From Pseudoneobacillus sp052180215 (GTDB taxonomy: Bacteria > Bacillota > Bacilli > Bacillales > Cytobacillaceae), in contig NZ_CP197471.1 of the NCBI RefSeq assembly GCF_052180215.1, positions 1,770,001 through 1,834,000 of the forward strand: a stretch of 64,000 nucleotides of DNA. Reading direction: 5' to 3'. The notes below the pieces were generated by a model. The model saw only the letters and a program-made list of their open reading frames with translations, was not told the DNA's origin and made no database searches. Position numbers and translations under genes: made by a program. Positions within the stretch are counted from its first letter, which is position 1. Every line of letters starts with the position of its first letter. Below, piece by piece: positions 52,329 through 60,725 of the stretch.

Positions 52329-53117
52329 ATGACAGTAACTCAAGGCAGGGATATGGAAATTGTTAAATATTTATATTCAGCTGAAAAAGAACGACGTGAG
52401 GTTATAAAGGTAACGGATCAGTATCCTGATTTAAGTTTTGACGAAGCCTACTCCATACAGGAAAAATTAATTCAAAGAAGAGAAGCAGATGGTGCGAAAA
52501 GAATTGGATTAAAGCTCGGTCTAACGAGTAAAGCAAAACAACAAATGATGGGTGTCCATGAAGCGATTTACGGTTATCTTACTGATGACATGTTATCACT
52601 AGAATGGGAGCCGATGAATTTTCATCAGCTTATACATCCAAAGGCAGAACCTGAAATTGCCTTTTTTATCAAAGAAGATTTAATAGGTACCGATGTGACA
52701 GCTGAAGATATCATACGCGTTACACAATATGTGGCACCTGCTATTGAAATAATTGATAGTCGCTATTTGAACTTTAAATTTACATTGGCAGATGTAATTG
52801 CAGATAATTGTTCTTCTGCCAAGTTTGTCATCGGCAGCAAATGGATGTCACCAGAAACCCTTGATTTAGGACAATTAGGGATGGTCATGACAAAAAATGG
52901 TCGAGTGGAACAAGTAGGAGCAAGTGCTGCGGTGTTAGGACATCCTGCAACCTCAGTTGCTTGGGCAGTGAACAAACTAGGTGAAAAAGGGAAAGGTATT
53001 AAAAAGGGAGATATTATATTAAGTGGAGCTGTATCAGAAGCTATTGCCTTTGAGCCGAATGATACCATCCATGTAGAATTTGCTGAATTAGGAAGTGTGT
53101 CTTTTACATGTAAATAA
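52329..53117 (+). CDS. nbaG: 4-oxalocrotonate decarboxylase
   Basis: A 262-residue paralog of the hydratase at 49600. IGLKLGLTSKAKQQMMGVHEAIYGYL and IIDSRYLNFKFTLADVIADN follow the decarboxylase (XylI/DmpH) branch (G-L-K-x-G-L-T-S, D-S-R-Y-x-N-F-K-F). It yields 2-oxopent-4-enoate. Its start is three bases after the aldolase stop. It works with the tautomerase encoded after the transporter. Confidence 0.85.
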   Translation: MTVTQGRDMEIVKYLYSAEKERREVIKVTDQYPDLSFDEAYSIQEKLIQRREADGAKRIGLKLGLTSKAKQQMMGVHEAIYGYLTDDMLSLEWEPMNFHQLIHPKAEPEIAFFIKEDLIGTDVTAEDIIRVTQYVAPAIEIIDSRYLNFKFTLADVIADNCSSAKFVIGSKWMSPETLDLGQLGMVMTKNGRVEQVGASAAVLGHPATSVAWAVNKLGEKGKGIKKGDIILSGAVSEAIAFEPNDTIHVEFAELGSVSFTCK

Positions 53118-53382
53118 AGTGCGTAGTTTTGACCCTGTGCTTTATTTCATTAAAGTATTTTAAAACACTATTAAACTAACTACTAAAAATAGAGATTAAT
53201 TAATGGTTTAGAATATTCAAAATATAGTGATAAAAGTCACGGAATATGTTAATTGTTTTACACTTCCATGTTGTTGCAAGGCGTATAATCCGATTAAGAA
53301 CAATCAACTTGTACCAAGAAGGATTGAAAATGAGAGCGTTTTCATTTTGTTTAGGATTACATTTTAAAAGGGGTGTAAGGAA
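53118..53382. other. Gap before the TRAP operon, with a Crp/Fnr-like palindrome
   Basis: About 265 bases without a gene. AGTGA-TAAAAG-TCACG at 53226-53241 has the G-T-G-A-N6-T-C-A-C form and spacing typical of Crp/Fnr operators. It lies about 140 bases before dctP. The rest is AT-rich, and no clear terminator was found after nbaG. Confidence 0.45.
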
Positions 53383-54414
53383 TTGAAAAGGATTAAAAAA
53401 TGGGGTATTGCATTTTTAACCACTGCGCTAGTATTAACTACCGCAGCTTGCAGTCAAAACACATCTTCAGAAACAAAAGGTTCAAGTGAACCGAAAACAG
53501 AAGAAGGAAAAACGTACAATTTTAAGTTAGCTCATATTACACCTACTGATCATATGTGGCATAAAGCAGCAGAAAAATTCAAAGAAGAATTAGATAAGCG
53601 ATCGGATGGACGCATGCAGCTTGAAATTTATCCGGCCAGTCAATTAGGAACGGAAGCGGATATGGTACAACAAATCTCTGCCGGCTCTGTTGATTTTGGT
53701 TTTATTACAGCAGCGTATTTAAGTTCACGTGCACCCGCATTTACAGCTTGGTTTGCTCCTTATGCTTTTAAGGATCTAGAAAGTGCTAATGCTGCACGAG
53801 ATACTGATGTGGCGAAAAAGATTTTAGGAACGCTTGATGACCAGGGGATTAAAGGCTTAGATTACTTATTTGCTGGTAACCGAGTCATGTTATTTAAGGA
53901 TAAAGAAGTTCTTAAACCTGAAGACATGAAAGGTATTCGCTTCCGTGTAACCCCAAGCCCACCACTTCAAGATTTTTACAAATCATTAGGAGCATCACCA
54001 GAGTCACTTCCACTTCCTGAGGTATATGCGGCCGTTCAAACAGGTGTTATTGATGGGATGGATATGGATTTAGATGCAACCATTACCAATAAATATTATG
54101 AAGTTGCTAAATATGGCGCAGTGACAAACCATATGGTATGGCCGGCTGTGGCAATGATGAATAAGAATACGTTTGATAATATGTCTGACGACGATAAGAA
54201 AATTATTGAAGAATCTATTAAGGCAGCTGCTGAATATGCAGTAACGACTCGTTCAGCACAAGAGGAAGAATTCAAAAAGACATTAAGTGATGCTGGTATG
54301 AAAATTTATGAAATCGATCAAACTTTATTTGAACCTTACATGAAGCAATTTGATGAAAAATATGGACCAACAGATCCATTAATTCAGGAGTTTATTGATA
54401 CATTCCGTAAATAG
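53383..54414 (+). CDS. TRAP transporter substrate-binding protein (DctP family)
   Basis: A 343-residue extracytoplasmic lipoprotein. The signal MKRIKKWGIAFLTTALVLTTAAC ends in a lipobox with Cys23, then a Ser/Thr-rich linker. The DctP fold shows HITPTDHMWHKAAEKFKEELDKRSDGRM, GTEADMVQQISAGSVDFGFI, and the ligand-binding helix region KGIRFRVTPSPPLQDFYKSLGASPESLPLPEVYAAVQTGVIDGMDMDL (Arg for carboxylate). It should capture an organic acid, plausibly anthranilate or a degradation intermediate. TTG start with AAGGGGTG. Confidence 0.93.
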   Translation: MKRIKKWGIAFLTTALVLTTAACSQNTSSETKGSSEPKTEEGKTYNFKLAHITPTDHMWHKAAEKFKEELDKRSDGRMQLEIYPASQLGTEADMVQQISAGSVDFGFITAAYLSSRAPAFTAWFAPYAFKDLESANAARDTDVAKKILGTLDDQGIKGLDYLFAGNRVMLFKDKEVLKPEDMKGIRFRVTPSPPLQDFYKSLGASPESLPLPEVYAAVQTGVIDGMDMDLDATITNKYYEVAKYGAVTNHMVWPAVAMMNKNTFDNMSDDDKKIIEESIKAAAEYAVTTRSAQEEEFKKTLSDAGMKIYEIDQTLFEPYMKQFDEKYGPTDPLIQEFIDTFRK

Positions 54415-54430
54415 GTTTGGGGGTTAAAAG

Positions 54431-54910
54431 GTGAGATATATTAGTGATATCATAGCCAGTTTCGAAAAGAAACTGGCTATGGTCCTCATGTTTGCTATGG
54501 CTGTCGTAGTAGCACTAGGAGTTATTTTCCGTTATGTCCTAAATGAGCCATTATTTTGGGCTGGAGAAGTATCTATTTTTCTATTAATCTACATTACCTT
54601 CCTAGGGGGAAGTTTAGGGCTGAAATACAAGATGCAAGCTTCGGTTTCCATCGTAACGGATTATTTACCCGAAAAAGTAAAAAAAATCGTTTTCATCGTC
54701 GGTCATCTTTTTATGTTATTGTTCATGGCTATCATATTATTCTACTGTTTTAAATGGATTAGTTCGCCAAACGTGGCAATTCAAAAGTCTAGTGCTCTAT
54801 TATTACCAATGTGGATTCCCTATACCATTATTCCAGTAGGATTCTCCTTTGCTACCATTCATATTTTAAACAATCTCCTAGAAATCATAAAAGGAGGCCA
54901 ATCGAAATGA
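54431..54910 (+). CDS. TRAP transporter small permease (DctQ)
   Basis: A 159-residue, four-helix membrane protein of the DctQ type, with FRYVLNEPLFWAGEVSIFLLIYITFLGGSLGLKYKMQASV and LPMWIPYTIIPVGF. GTG start with GGGGG eight bases upstream. Its stop overlaps the ATG of dctM (ATGATG). Confidence 0.93.
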   Translation: MRYISDIIASFEKKLAMVLMFAMAVVVALGVIFRYVLNEPLFWAGEVSIFLLIYITFLGGSLGLKYKMQASVSIVTDYLPEKVKKIVFIVGHLFMLLFMAIILFYCFKWISSPNVAIQKSSALLLPMWIPYTIIPVGFSFATIHILNNLLEIIKGGQSK

Positions 54911-56187
54911 TGTTTTTAGTGGTCCTAGCATTCTTGGTGTTTCTGCTAATGGGGATTCCAATTTCTTTAGTCCTAGGAATGACGACAATCGTCTATTTTT
55001 TAACAACTGGAAATACCATATTACTTGAATCAACTCCGCAAAGACTTTATTCAGGTATGGAGAACTATGGGTTATTAGCTATTCCGTTATTTATGTTAAC
55101 AGGAGAATTAATGAATAGTGGAGGAATAACCAATCGGTTAGTTTCTTTTACGAAGGTATTAATTGGGCACGTACGGGGTGGTCTAGCTTATGTAACGGTT
55201 GTCGCCAATATGTTTTTAGCATCTATATTGGGGTCGGCCAATGCTCAGGCTGCCATGATGAGTAAAGTGATGGTGCCAGAAATGGAAAAAGAGGGTTATA
55301 CGAGAGATTTTGCCTCTGCGTTAACATTGGCATCTTCCATTGTAGCTCCCATCATACCTCCTAGTATGATATTCATCATTTACGGCACACTTTCCGGTAC
55401 ATCTATTGGTGCAATGTTTATGGCTGGAATAATTCCTGGAATCATCTTCGGAATTGGATTTATTGGTATGATTGCCTATATGGGTTATAAGAATAATTTT
55501 CCTAAAAGCGAAAAATCTAATTTTAAGCAAATTTGGCATTCCTTTGTAAGAGTCATGCCAGCGTTGTTAGTTCCGATTATCATAACTGTCGGAATTTTAA
55601 GCGGTGCCTTCACTGCAACAGAATCAGCTGGTATCGCTAGTGTTATTGCATTTATTGTGGGAATGTTTTTTTATAAAGAACTCAAATTTAAAAATTTGCC
55701 GAGCATTTTAGTTAACACCGTTACAGGTACAGCTACGGTTACCTTCTTAATTGCCATGGCAAATCTTTTCGGCTGGATGATCGCCTTTGAACAAATTCCT
55801 CAAATGATAGCTAATTCTATGTTATCTATTTCAGAAAATCCGTTCGTTTTTTTACTTTTAGTAAACCTTTTCCTTTTATTAATTGGAACATTAATTGATG
55901 GTATTGCCGCCTTAATTATTTTAGTACCAGTTCTTATGCCTTTGGTGACTGCTTTCCACATAGACCCAATTCATTTTGGTGTCATTATTTGCATCAATTT
56001 AACGATTGGCTTGTTAACACCGCCAGTAGGTACAGGGTTATTTATTGTTTCATCTATTGCTCAGATTAAATTTGAAAAATTAGTCAGAGCCGTTATGCCG
56101 CTACTGCTTTTAGGAATTGTTATTTTGTTCATCATTACGTATTGGGATCAAACAACCTTGTTGATTCCAAATCTATTAGGATATTAA
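54907..56187 (+). CDS. TRAP transporter large permease (DctM)
   Basis: A 426-residue polytopic membrane protein of about 12 helices. GMENYGLLAIPLFMLTGELMNSGGITNRLV, SANAQAAMMSKVMVPEMEKEGY, and SSIVAPIIPPSMIFIIYGTLSG are the conserved DctM blocks. AAGGAGG precedes the ATG. It uses a Na+ gradient to take up the acid bound by DctP. Confidence 0.93.
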   Translation: MMFLVVLAFLVFLLMGIPISLVLGMTTIVYFLTTGNTILLESTPQRLYSGMENYGLLAIPLFMLTGELMNSGGITNRLVSFTKVLIGHVRGGLAYVTVVANMFLASILGSANAQAAMMSKVMVPEMEKEGYTRDFASALTLASSIVAPIIPPSMIFIIYGTLSGTSIGAMFMAGIIPGIIFGIGFIGMIAYMGYKNNFPKSEKSNFKQIWHSFVRVMPALLVPIIITVGILSGAFTATESAGIASVIAFIVGMFFYKELKFKNLPSILVNTVTGTATVTFLIAMANLFGWMIAFEQIPQMIANSMLSISENPFVFLLLVNLFLLLIGTLIDGIAALIILVPVLMPLVTAFHIDPIHFGVIICINLTIGLLTPPVGTGLFIVSSIAQIKFEKLVRAVMPLLLLGIVILFIITYWDQTTLLIPNLLGY

Positions 56188-56199
56188 TAGAGGTGGAAA

Positions 56200-56385
56200 A
56201 TGCCAATCATTCAAGTACAGATTCTCGAAGGTCGGACGGATGAACAAGTAAAGGAATTAATCAAAGACTTAACAACTTCCACAGTGAAATGTCTAGGGGT
56301 AAGAGCAGACCAGGTTCGCGTCGTGGTAAACGAGGTTCCAAAGAAATTTTGGGGTGTTGGTGGAATAACAAAGGATGAACTATAA
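56200..56385 (+). CDS. 4-oxalocrotonate tautomerase
   Basis: A 61-residue enzyme starting MPIIQVQ, whose Pro1 after Met removal is the catalytic base, with Arg residues in RADQVRVVVNEV. It interconverts enol and keto 4-oxalocrotonate upstream of the decarboxylase. AGAGGTGG precedes the ATG. It closes the TRAP operon 12 bases after dctM. A hairpin follows (56393-56422). Confidence 0.93.
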   Translation: MPIIQVQILEGRTDEQVKELIKDLTTSTVKCLGVRADQVRVVVNEVPKKFWGVGGITKDEL

Positions 56386-56392
56386 ATGAAAA

Positions 56393-56426
56393 AGTAGTCG
56401 CCTCGAATGGCGGCTATTTTTTTCAT
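56393..56426 (+). terminator. Terminator after the tautomerase gene
   Basis: Stem AGTCGCC / GGCGGCT (one G-U) followed by a T-rich run. Confidence 0.75.
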
Positions 56427-56512
56427 TATTAAAAAGACAGAGAAAATTTACCATATTACCAAAATAGTAATATAATAAATGTATATTTTTAAAAAAGGAT
56501 GGAGGAATAGCA

Positions 56513-56962
56513 ATGGAAAGTTCCCACTTTTCTGTAAAAGGTAATTGGCAAGGGGATCGAAATGGTACTGGCACGATTCAGTCTGAAGGCGGCTTAAATA
56601 TTACAGTTTCTGTACCAAAGGAATTTGATGGACCAGGTATTGGTTCAAATCCAGAAGAGCTGCTCATTTCCTCAGCTAACAATTGTTATATGATTACGCT
56701 ATCAGCCATGATTAGTAATCGAAAAATTGAAATAGCAAGATTGGAAGTTGTTTCTGAAGGCACAGTAGACAAAGTAGAAGGAAAATTACATTTTAAGCAA
56801 ATCGTTCATAAACCGGTGATTTCCATTCGTCCTGACGCACAAGTTACAGTTGAAAAGTTAGAAGAGCTGGCTGTTAGAGCGGAAAAAGCATGCTTTATTT
56901 CACAAACCTTAAGAAATAGTATCCTTATTTCAGTTGAACCAAAAGTAGCTATCATTGAGTAA
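56513..56962 (+). CDS. OsmC family protein
   Basis: A 149-residue OsmC/Ohr-like thiol peroxidase. The two conserved cysteines are in SSANNCYMITLSAM and EKACFISQTLRNS. The N-terminal KGNWQGDRNGTGTIQSEGGLNITVSVPKEFDGPGIGSNPEELL is the usual layout. It likely reduces organic hydroperoxides. AAAGGATGGAGG precedes the ATG. Confidence 0.9.
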   Translation: MESSHFSVKGNWQGDRNGTGTIQSEGGLNITVSVPKEFDGPGIGSNPEELLISSANNCYMITLSAMISNRKIEIARLEVVSEGTVDKVEGKLHFKQIVHKPVISIRPDAQVTVEKLEELAVRAEKACFISQTLRNSILISVEPKVAIIE

Positions 56963-56983
56963 TTGTCATAATTAAATTATGGT

Positions 56984-57035
56984 AAACTCTTGATAGGGAG
57001 ATTGCCAAAACCTTCCTATCAGGAGTTTCGTTTTG
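56984..57035. terminator. Hairpin between OsmC and methyltransferase genes
   Basis: AAACTCTTGATAGG pairs with CCTATCAGGAGTTT with one mismatch, between convergent genes. T run is weak. Confidence 0.6.
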
Positions 57036-57726
57036 TTGCAGTGATGGTACGGTGAGTTAAGATATGTTGGTATTTTAATAACATATACTGATGTCTCCTT
57101 GCAATTTCATGTAATTCCGGTGCTATGATTTTAGATGGCTGGAATTCTGGTATTTGAAAGTCAGAGATCGATTTTTGTTTGATTTCGATGTCTGTAAATC
57201 CGCTACCTAAAAGCAATGTTCTCCAATCATCCTCCATTAAAAGGGAATCCACACCATAAAATTCTTTTATCTCCTGTTGAGCATGTTGATTGATTTCCTG
57301 ATTAAGTGTCATTTCGATTGCAACTAGCCTTCCTTCATTTTTTAATACCCGAAAAATTTCTCTCAAGGCAGCAGATTTGTTAACAAAAGCAAGAACGGAT
57401 TCAGATAAAACAAAGTCAATAGTATGGTCCTTTACTGGAATCAACTCAACCTGGGCATTTATGAGAGGAATGCGTAACTGCTCTTTTGTAAATCGTTTTT
57501 TAGCTTTCTTAAGCATTCTTGGATTGTTCTCTAAAGCATACACATGAGCATGATACTTTTTATAAAGGTAAGCAGAGGTTTGCCCTGTACCGCAGCCTAC
57601 ATCTAGAATATGAGAGTCTTTTGTGATATTTTCTTTTGAAAGTAGTTCATTAGTTAGTGCAAGTCCTCCAGGATGTGCACCACCTATTCCAAACTTGGAG
57701 AGGAAATCTAAATATGTATACGGCAT
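57019..57726 (-). CDS. Class I SAM-dependent methyltransferase
   Basis: A 235-residue methyltransferase. SHILDVGCGTGQTSAYLYKKYHAHVYALENNPRMLKKAKKRF is motif I with the acidic SAM contact; DFVLSESVLAFVNKSAALREIFRVLKNEGRLVAIEM contains motifs IV-VI. The N-terminus HPGGLALTNELL is typical of small-molecule or quinone-type methyltransferases. Substrate unknown. Downstream of the peroxiredoxin on the same strand, but a terminator separates them. Confidence 0.88.
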   Translation of the reverse strand: MPYTYLDFLSKFGIGGAHPGGLALTNELLSKENITKDSHILDVGCGTGQTSAYLYKKYHAHVYALENNPRMLKKAKKRFTKEQLRIPLINAQVELIPVKDHTIDFVLSESVLAFVNKSAALREIFRVLKNEGRLVAIEMTLNQEINQHAQQEIKEFYGVDSLLMEDDWRTLLLGSGFTDIEIKQKSISDFQIPEFQPSKIIAPELHEIARRHQYMLLKYQHILTHRTITATKRNS

Positions 57727-57802
57727 TAGCTCACTCCCTTTTTGACCATTTTATGATAGTGGCGGATAGAGGGTTCAAAAAGTTATATGACGAAATTCTG
57801 TG

Positions 57803-57834
57803 AAAAACTGGATGGCTAATACCATCCAGTTTTA
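57803..57834 (-). terminator. Terminator after the selenoprotein gene
   Basis: On the minus strand AAAACTGGATGG / CCATCCAGTTTT followed by T5; the stem overlaps the stop codon. Confidence 0.85.
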
Positions 57835-58431
57835 AATTTTTCCAATTTGGGAAGGATCACGGATGATTCCAGGTTGCCCGGGTACCCAATTTGCTGGAAC
57901 ACCTTCGCCTGTTTGTCTCCCGTATTGAATTCCTTGTAGCAATCTTAAAATTTCATACACATTTCGGCCGACTTCTAAAGGATTAACCAGTTTTGAGACA
58001 ATTTTTCCTTCAGGATCAACGATAACTGTTGCTCTAAAGGTAGCGCCAGTTTTCGGGTTCAAAACGCGATAAGCTTTACTAATTTCATGAGTTCGGTCAC
58101 TTAGAAGAGGGAAGGTGACCTTGGAGGCAGACTTGGAGACTTCTGTAAAAACTTTATGAGAGTAAACACTATCTGTACTAATCCCAAGTATTTCTGCATT
58201 TAAATACTTAAATTGTTCATGAATAGCAGCGACCGCTGCCAATTCTGTCGGTCAAACAAATGTAAAATCACTTGCATAAAAAAATAAGATAACCCATTTG
58301 CCACGATAATCGCCTAATGCAATATTTCTAATTTTCTTTTGAATTGGATCATAGGCTTCCGCAAAAAAAGATGGTGCAATATCGGTTGTTTGGGCACAGA
58401 AAGGGAGGATACAATTGTCTTTAAAGTCCAT
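57832..58431 (-). CDS. Peroxiredoxin, probable selenoprotein (TGA at the peroxidatic cysteine)
   Basis: A 199-residue AhpC/Prx family protein read across one in-frame TGA (58252-58254), codon 60. The motif is FYASDFTFV-U-PTELAAVAAIHEQF, where all Cys relatives have FTFVCPTE. The protein then continues normally: EILGISTDSVYSHKVFTEV, FPLLSDRTHEISKAYRVLN, RATVIVDPEGKIV and GEGVPANWVPGQ. The usual resolving Cys in GEVCPANW is Val here, and Cys7 and Cys12 (CILPFC) are extra. A GGUC-looped hairpin follows the TGA at SECIS distance. I read it as selenocysteine. A nonsense mutation in a Cys gene is the alternative, but no other damage is seen. GGGGTG precedes the ATG at 58431. Confidence 0.85.
58224..58241 (-). 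promoter_or_regulatory. SECIS-like hairpin downstream of the UGA
   Basis: On the minus strand, 12 bases after the TGA, GCAGC (58239-58235) and GCTGC (58230-58226) form a perfect 5-bp stem closed on a GGTC loop (58234-58231). Outer G-U and U-A pairs extend it to 7 bp. The loop begins 17 bases after the UGA. The E. coli fdhF SECIS has the same GGUC loop at almost the same distance, and SelB reads those loop bases. Confidence 0.8.
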
Positions 58432-58584
58432 TTTTTCACCCCAAAATATAGATTTCGACAGTAGTAGTCTATGATTGGGGATTTGTCTAGTTGAGCCTAT
58501 TTATTTTTTATTTAGATTGTAACTTTTTACATTTTGTTCCGTTGTTATAAATGGAAATAAATAATGGAAGGAAGAAGAGAGTAT

Positions 58585-59115
58585 ATGAAGACGAGTTTTA
58601 TAACTTTACTTTTAATGTGTTTACTACTAACTAGTTGTTCTCAAATTTCAAATGGACCTATAGAGGAACATAATAATCAAATGTCACAGAATTCGTTATC
58701 AAAGAATGCTAATTCGGCGGAAGTGGAAGAAATGCAAGTAATGTCTGTAGTCCAACTTGATCATTTACAGGTAAACGTTTCTAAACAGTGGACTGTCAAT
58801 CAAGGACTCGATTCCGTTACTTTCTCTAAAGATGGTATAGCGATTGGTGGAATTGATGGATTGGGTTATTCGGAAGAGATAGGGGAACTAGTACCCAATC
58901 ATAATGAAATCGAGAAAAAGGTGGAACTCAAAAATACAAAAATAAAGGCAATCGAAGTGATTACGAAATCCGATCTACTAGAGGGAAGTAAAAAGGAAGA
59001 AGTCCATGTGTTTTTATTTATTGATCAAACTGTGGTTTATGACCTCCATTTTGACCTTGGTGGGGTTGATGAAGCTTCCGTTTTAAGTTTAGTAGAATCA
59101 GCCATTCCTCTATAG
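58585..59115 (+). CDS. Lipoprotein, hypothetical
   Basis: A 176-residue protein with a lipoprotein signal MKTSFITLLLMCLLLTSC (lipobox LTSC, Cys18), then an Asn/Ser-rich linker. The folded part is about 110 residues (LDHLQVNVSKQWTVNQGLDSVTFSKDGIAIGGIDGLGY...), with no family I can name. The start at 58585 is chosen because it begins the signal peptide and follows GAAGAAGAGAG. Divergent from the peroxiredoxin. Confidence 0.75.
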   Translation: MKTSFITLLLMCLLLTSCSQISNGPIEEHNNQMSQNSLSKNANSAEVEEMQVMSVVQLDHLQVNVSKQWTVNQGLDSVTFSKDGIAIGGIDGLGYSEEIGELVPNHNEIEKKVELKNTKIKAIEVITKSDLLEGSKKEEVHVFLFIDQTVVYDLHFDLGGVDEASVLSLVESAIPL

Positions 59116-59202
59116 ATAAAATAGGACTTGGTTTTATTATTCAGATTTGTCTGGAAAAATGTTAAGATAAAGATAGTTTATCTATTCAAATGGAGGTACC
59201 AT

Positions 59203-60570
59203 ATGAATCTCGCTCTTGAATTAAGCCAATTAATATCTGCTGACCGAATCACAACCAATCAAACGATATTAGAGCAACATAGTAAAGATGAATCGTATCA
59301 CACACCAGTTCTTCCTGATATTGTTGTTTTTCCTGAAAATAAGGAAGAAGTCTCGAAAATTATGAAGTTTGCTTATGAAAATGATATTCCTGTTATTGCG
59401 TTTGGTCGGGGGTCCAGCCTTGAAGGGCATGTGATTCCATACAAGGGCGGCATTTCATTGGATACGTCTTTAATGAATAATATTTTAGAGGTTCGCCAAA
59501 AGGATTTTTTAGTAAAAGTGCAGCCTGGAGTGACAAGAACACAGTTAAATAAAGAATTAAAGAAATATGGCTTATTTTTTTCCGTTGATCCTGGTGCAGA
59601 TGCAACATTAGGTGGGATGGCTGCTACTAATGCTAGCGGAACAACATCCGTTCGGTATGGAGTCATGCGTGATCAGGTAAGAGATTTAGAAGTAGTCCTG
59701 GCAAATGGTGATATTATACATACAGGTGGGTTAGCAGCTAAGTCATCGTCCGGTTACAATCTAAACGGTTTGTTTGTCGGTTCAGAAGGTACATTGGGAA
59801 TTTTTACTGAAATAACAGTTAAAGTGTATGGCATACCAGAAGTAACAATGGCTGCTCGAGCATCTTTTTTGACTACAAGTGATGCAGTTCAGGCAGTAGT
59901 TGGCATTCTTTCTGCCGGTATACCTATTGCACGTGTTGAACTAGTGGATGCTCATTCTATGAAACAAGTAAACAAGCATAGTGGAACTTCCTATGCGGAA
60001 CAGGCAACATTATTTTTAGAATTTCACGGTAATTCGGCAGGACTTATTCAAGATATTGAATTTACCAGAGAAATTGTACAGGATGCTGGCTGCCAAAACT
60101 TTCAATTTGAAGAGGACACGAAAGCCGTTAATCAATTATGGGAAGCACGTCATAATTTAGCATATGCCTATATCCATGGGGCACCAGGAAAAAAACTGAT
60201 GGTTACCGATGTCAGTGTGCCTATCGATGAATTAGCAGGAGCTATTGATGATACACGTCTAGCCATAGAAAAAGCGGGTATAGAAGGCGGGATACTTGGA
60301 CATGTAGGCGATGGAAATTTCCATGTGCTTTTTATGGTTGACATACATGACATGGAAGAAGTTGAATTGGCATCTAAGCTTAATTCTCATATTGTAGAAT
60401 ATGCCATTGCAAGAGGTGGGACTTGTACAGGTGAACATGGGGTTGGTGTTGGAAAAAGAAAATATCAACGGCAGGAGCATGGGAAAGCACTTGATACGAT
60501 GAAAATGATTAAACAGGCACTAGATCCAAAGGGGATTTTAAATCCAGGTAAGATTTTTCCGGATGAATAA
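59203..60570 (+). CDS. FAD-linked oxidase, GlcD/D-lactate dehydrogenase family
   Basis: A 455-residue flavoprotein. The FAD-binding (PCMH) fold has PVIAFGRGSSLEGHVIPYKGGISLDTSLMN and VDPGADATLGGMAATNASGTTSVRYGVMRDQV. The C-terminal FAD-oxidase domain has HVGDGNFHVLFMVD and GEHGVGVGKRKY. It oxidises a 2-hydroxy acid such as glycolate or D-lactate. GGAGGT precedes the ATG at 59203. Without partner GlcE/F genes, which substrate is used cannot be told. Confidence 0.9.
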   Translation: MNLALELSQLISADRITTNQTILEQHSKDESYHTPVLPDIVVFPENKEEVSKIMKFAYENDIPVIAFGRGSSLEGHVIPYKGGISLDTSLMNNILEVRQKDFLVKVQPGVTRTQLNKELKKYGLFFSVDPGADATLGGMAATNASGTTSVRYGVMRDQVRDLEVVLANGDIIHTGGLAAKSSSGYNLNGLFVGSEGTLGIFTEITVKVYGIPEVTMAARASFLTTSDAVQAVVGILSAGIPIARVELVDAHSMKQVNKHSGTSYAEQATLFLEFHGNSAGLIQDIEFTREIVQDAGCQNFQFEEDTKAVNQLWEARHNLAYAYIHGAPGKKLMVTDVSVPIDELAGAIDDTRLAIEKAGIEGGILGHVGDGNFHVLFMVDIHDMEEVELASKLNSHIVEYAIARGGTCTGEHGVGVGKRKYQRQEHGKALDTMKMIKQALDPKGILNPGKIFPDE

Positions 60571-60624
60571 TAAAAGTGAAGTTTGAGATACTGGTGAGAG
60601 GTTGAAAAACAAAATCATATCATG

Positions 60625-60658
60625 AATACATCGTTACTTAGTGACGATGTATTTTTTT
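60625..60658 (+). terminator. Terminator after the GlcD-type gene
   Basis: Stem AATACATCGT / ACGATGTATT followed by T7. Confidence 0.85.
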
Positions 60659-60680
60659 GCTTATTAATAAAAGGGATATA

Positions 60681-60710
60681 TTGACACATAAATGGAAGAT
60701 GTGATATTAA
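60681..60710 (+). promoter_or_regulatory. SigA promoter of htpG
   Basis: TTGACA (60681-60686) and TATTAA (60705-60710), spacer 18. It ends just before the CIRCE element. Confidence 0.7.
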
Positions 60711-60725
60711 AAAAATATAACATTG

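Noticed and set aside
57832..58242. Peroxiredoxin as a short gene starting at the TTG at 58242, or as a simple pseudogene
   Set aside because: The upstream 59 codons are in the same frame, homologous and undamaged, and the only stop sits at the catalytic Cys next to a SECIS-like hairpin.
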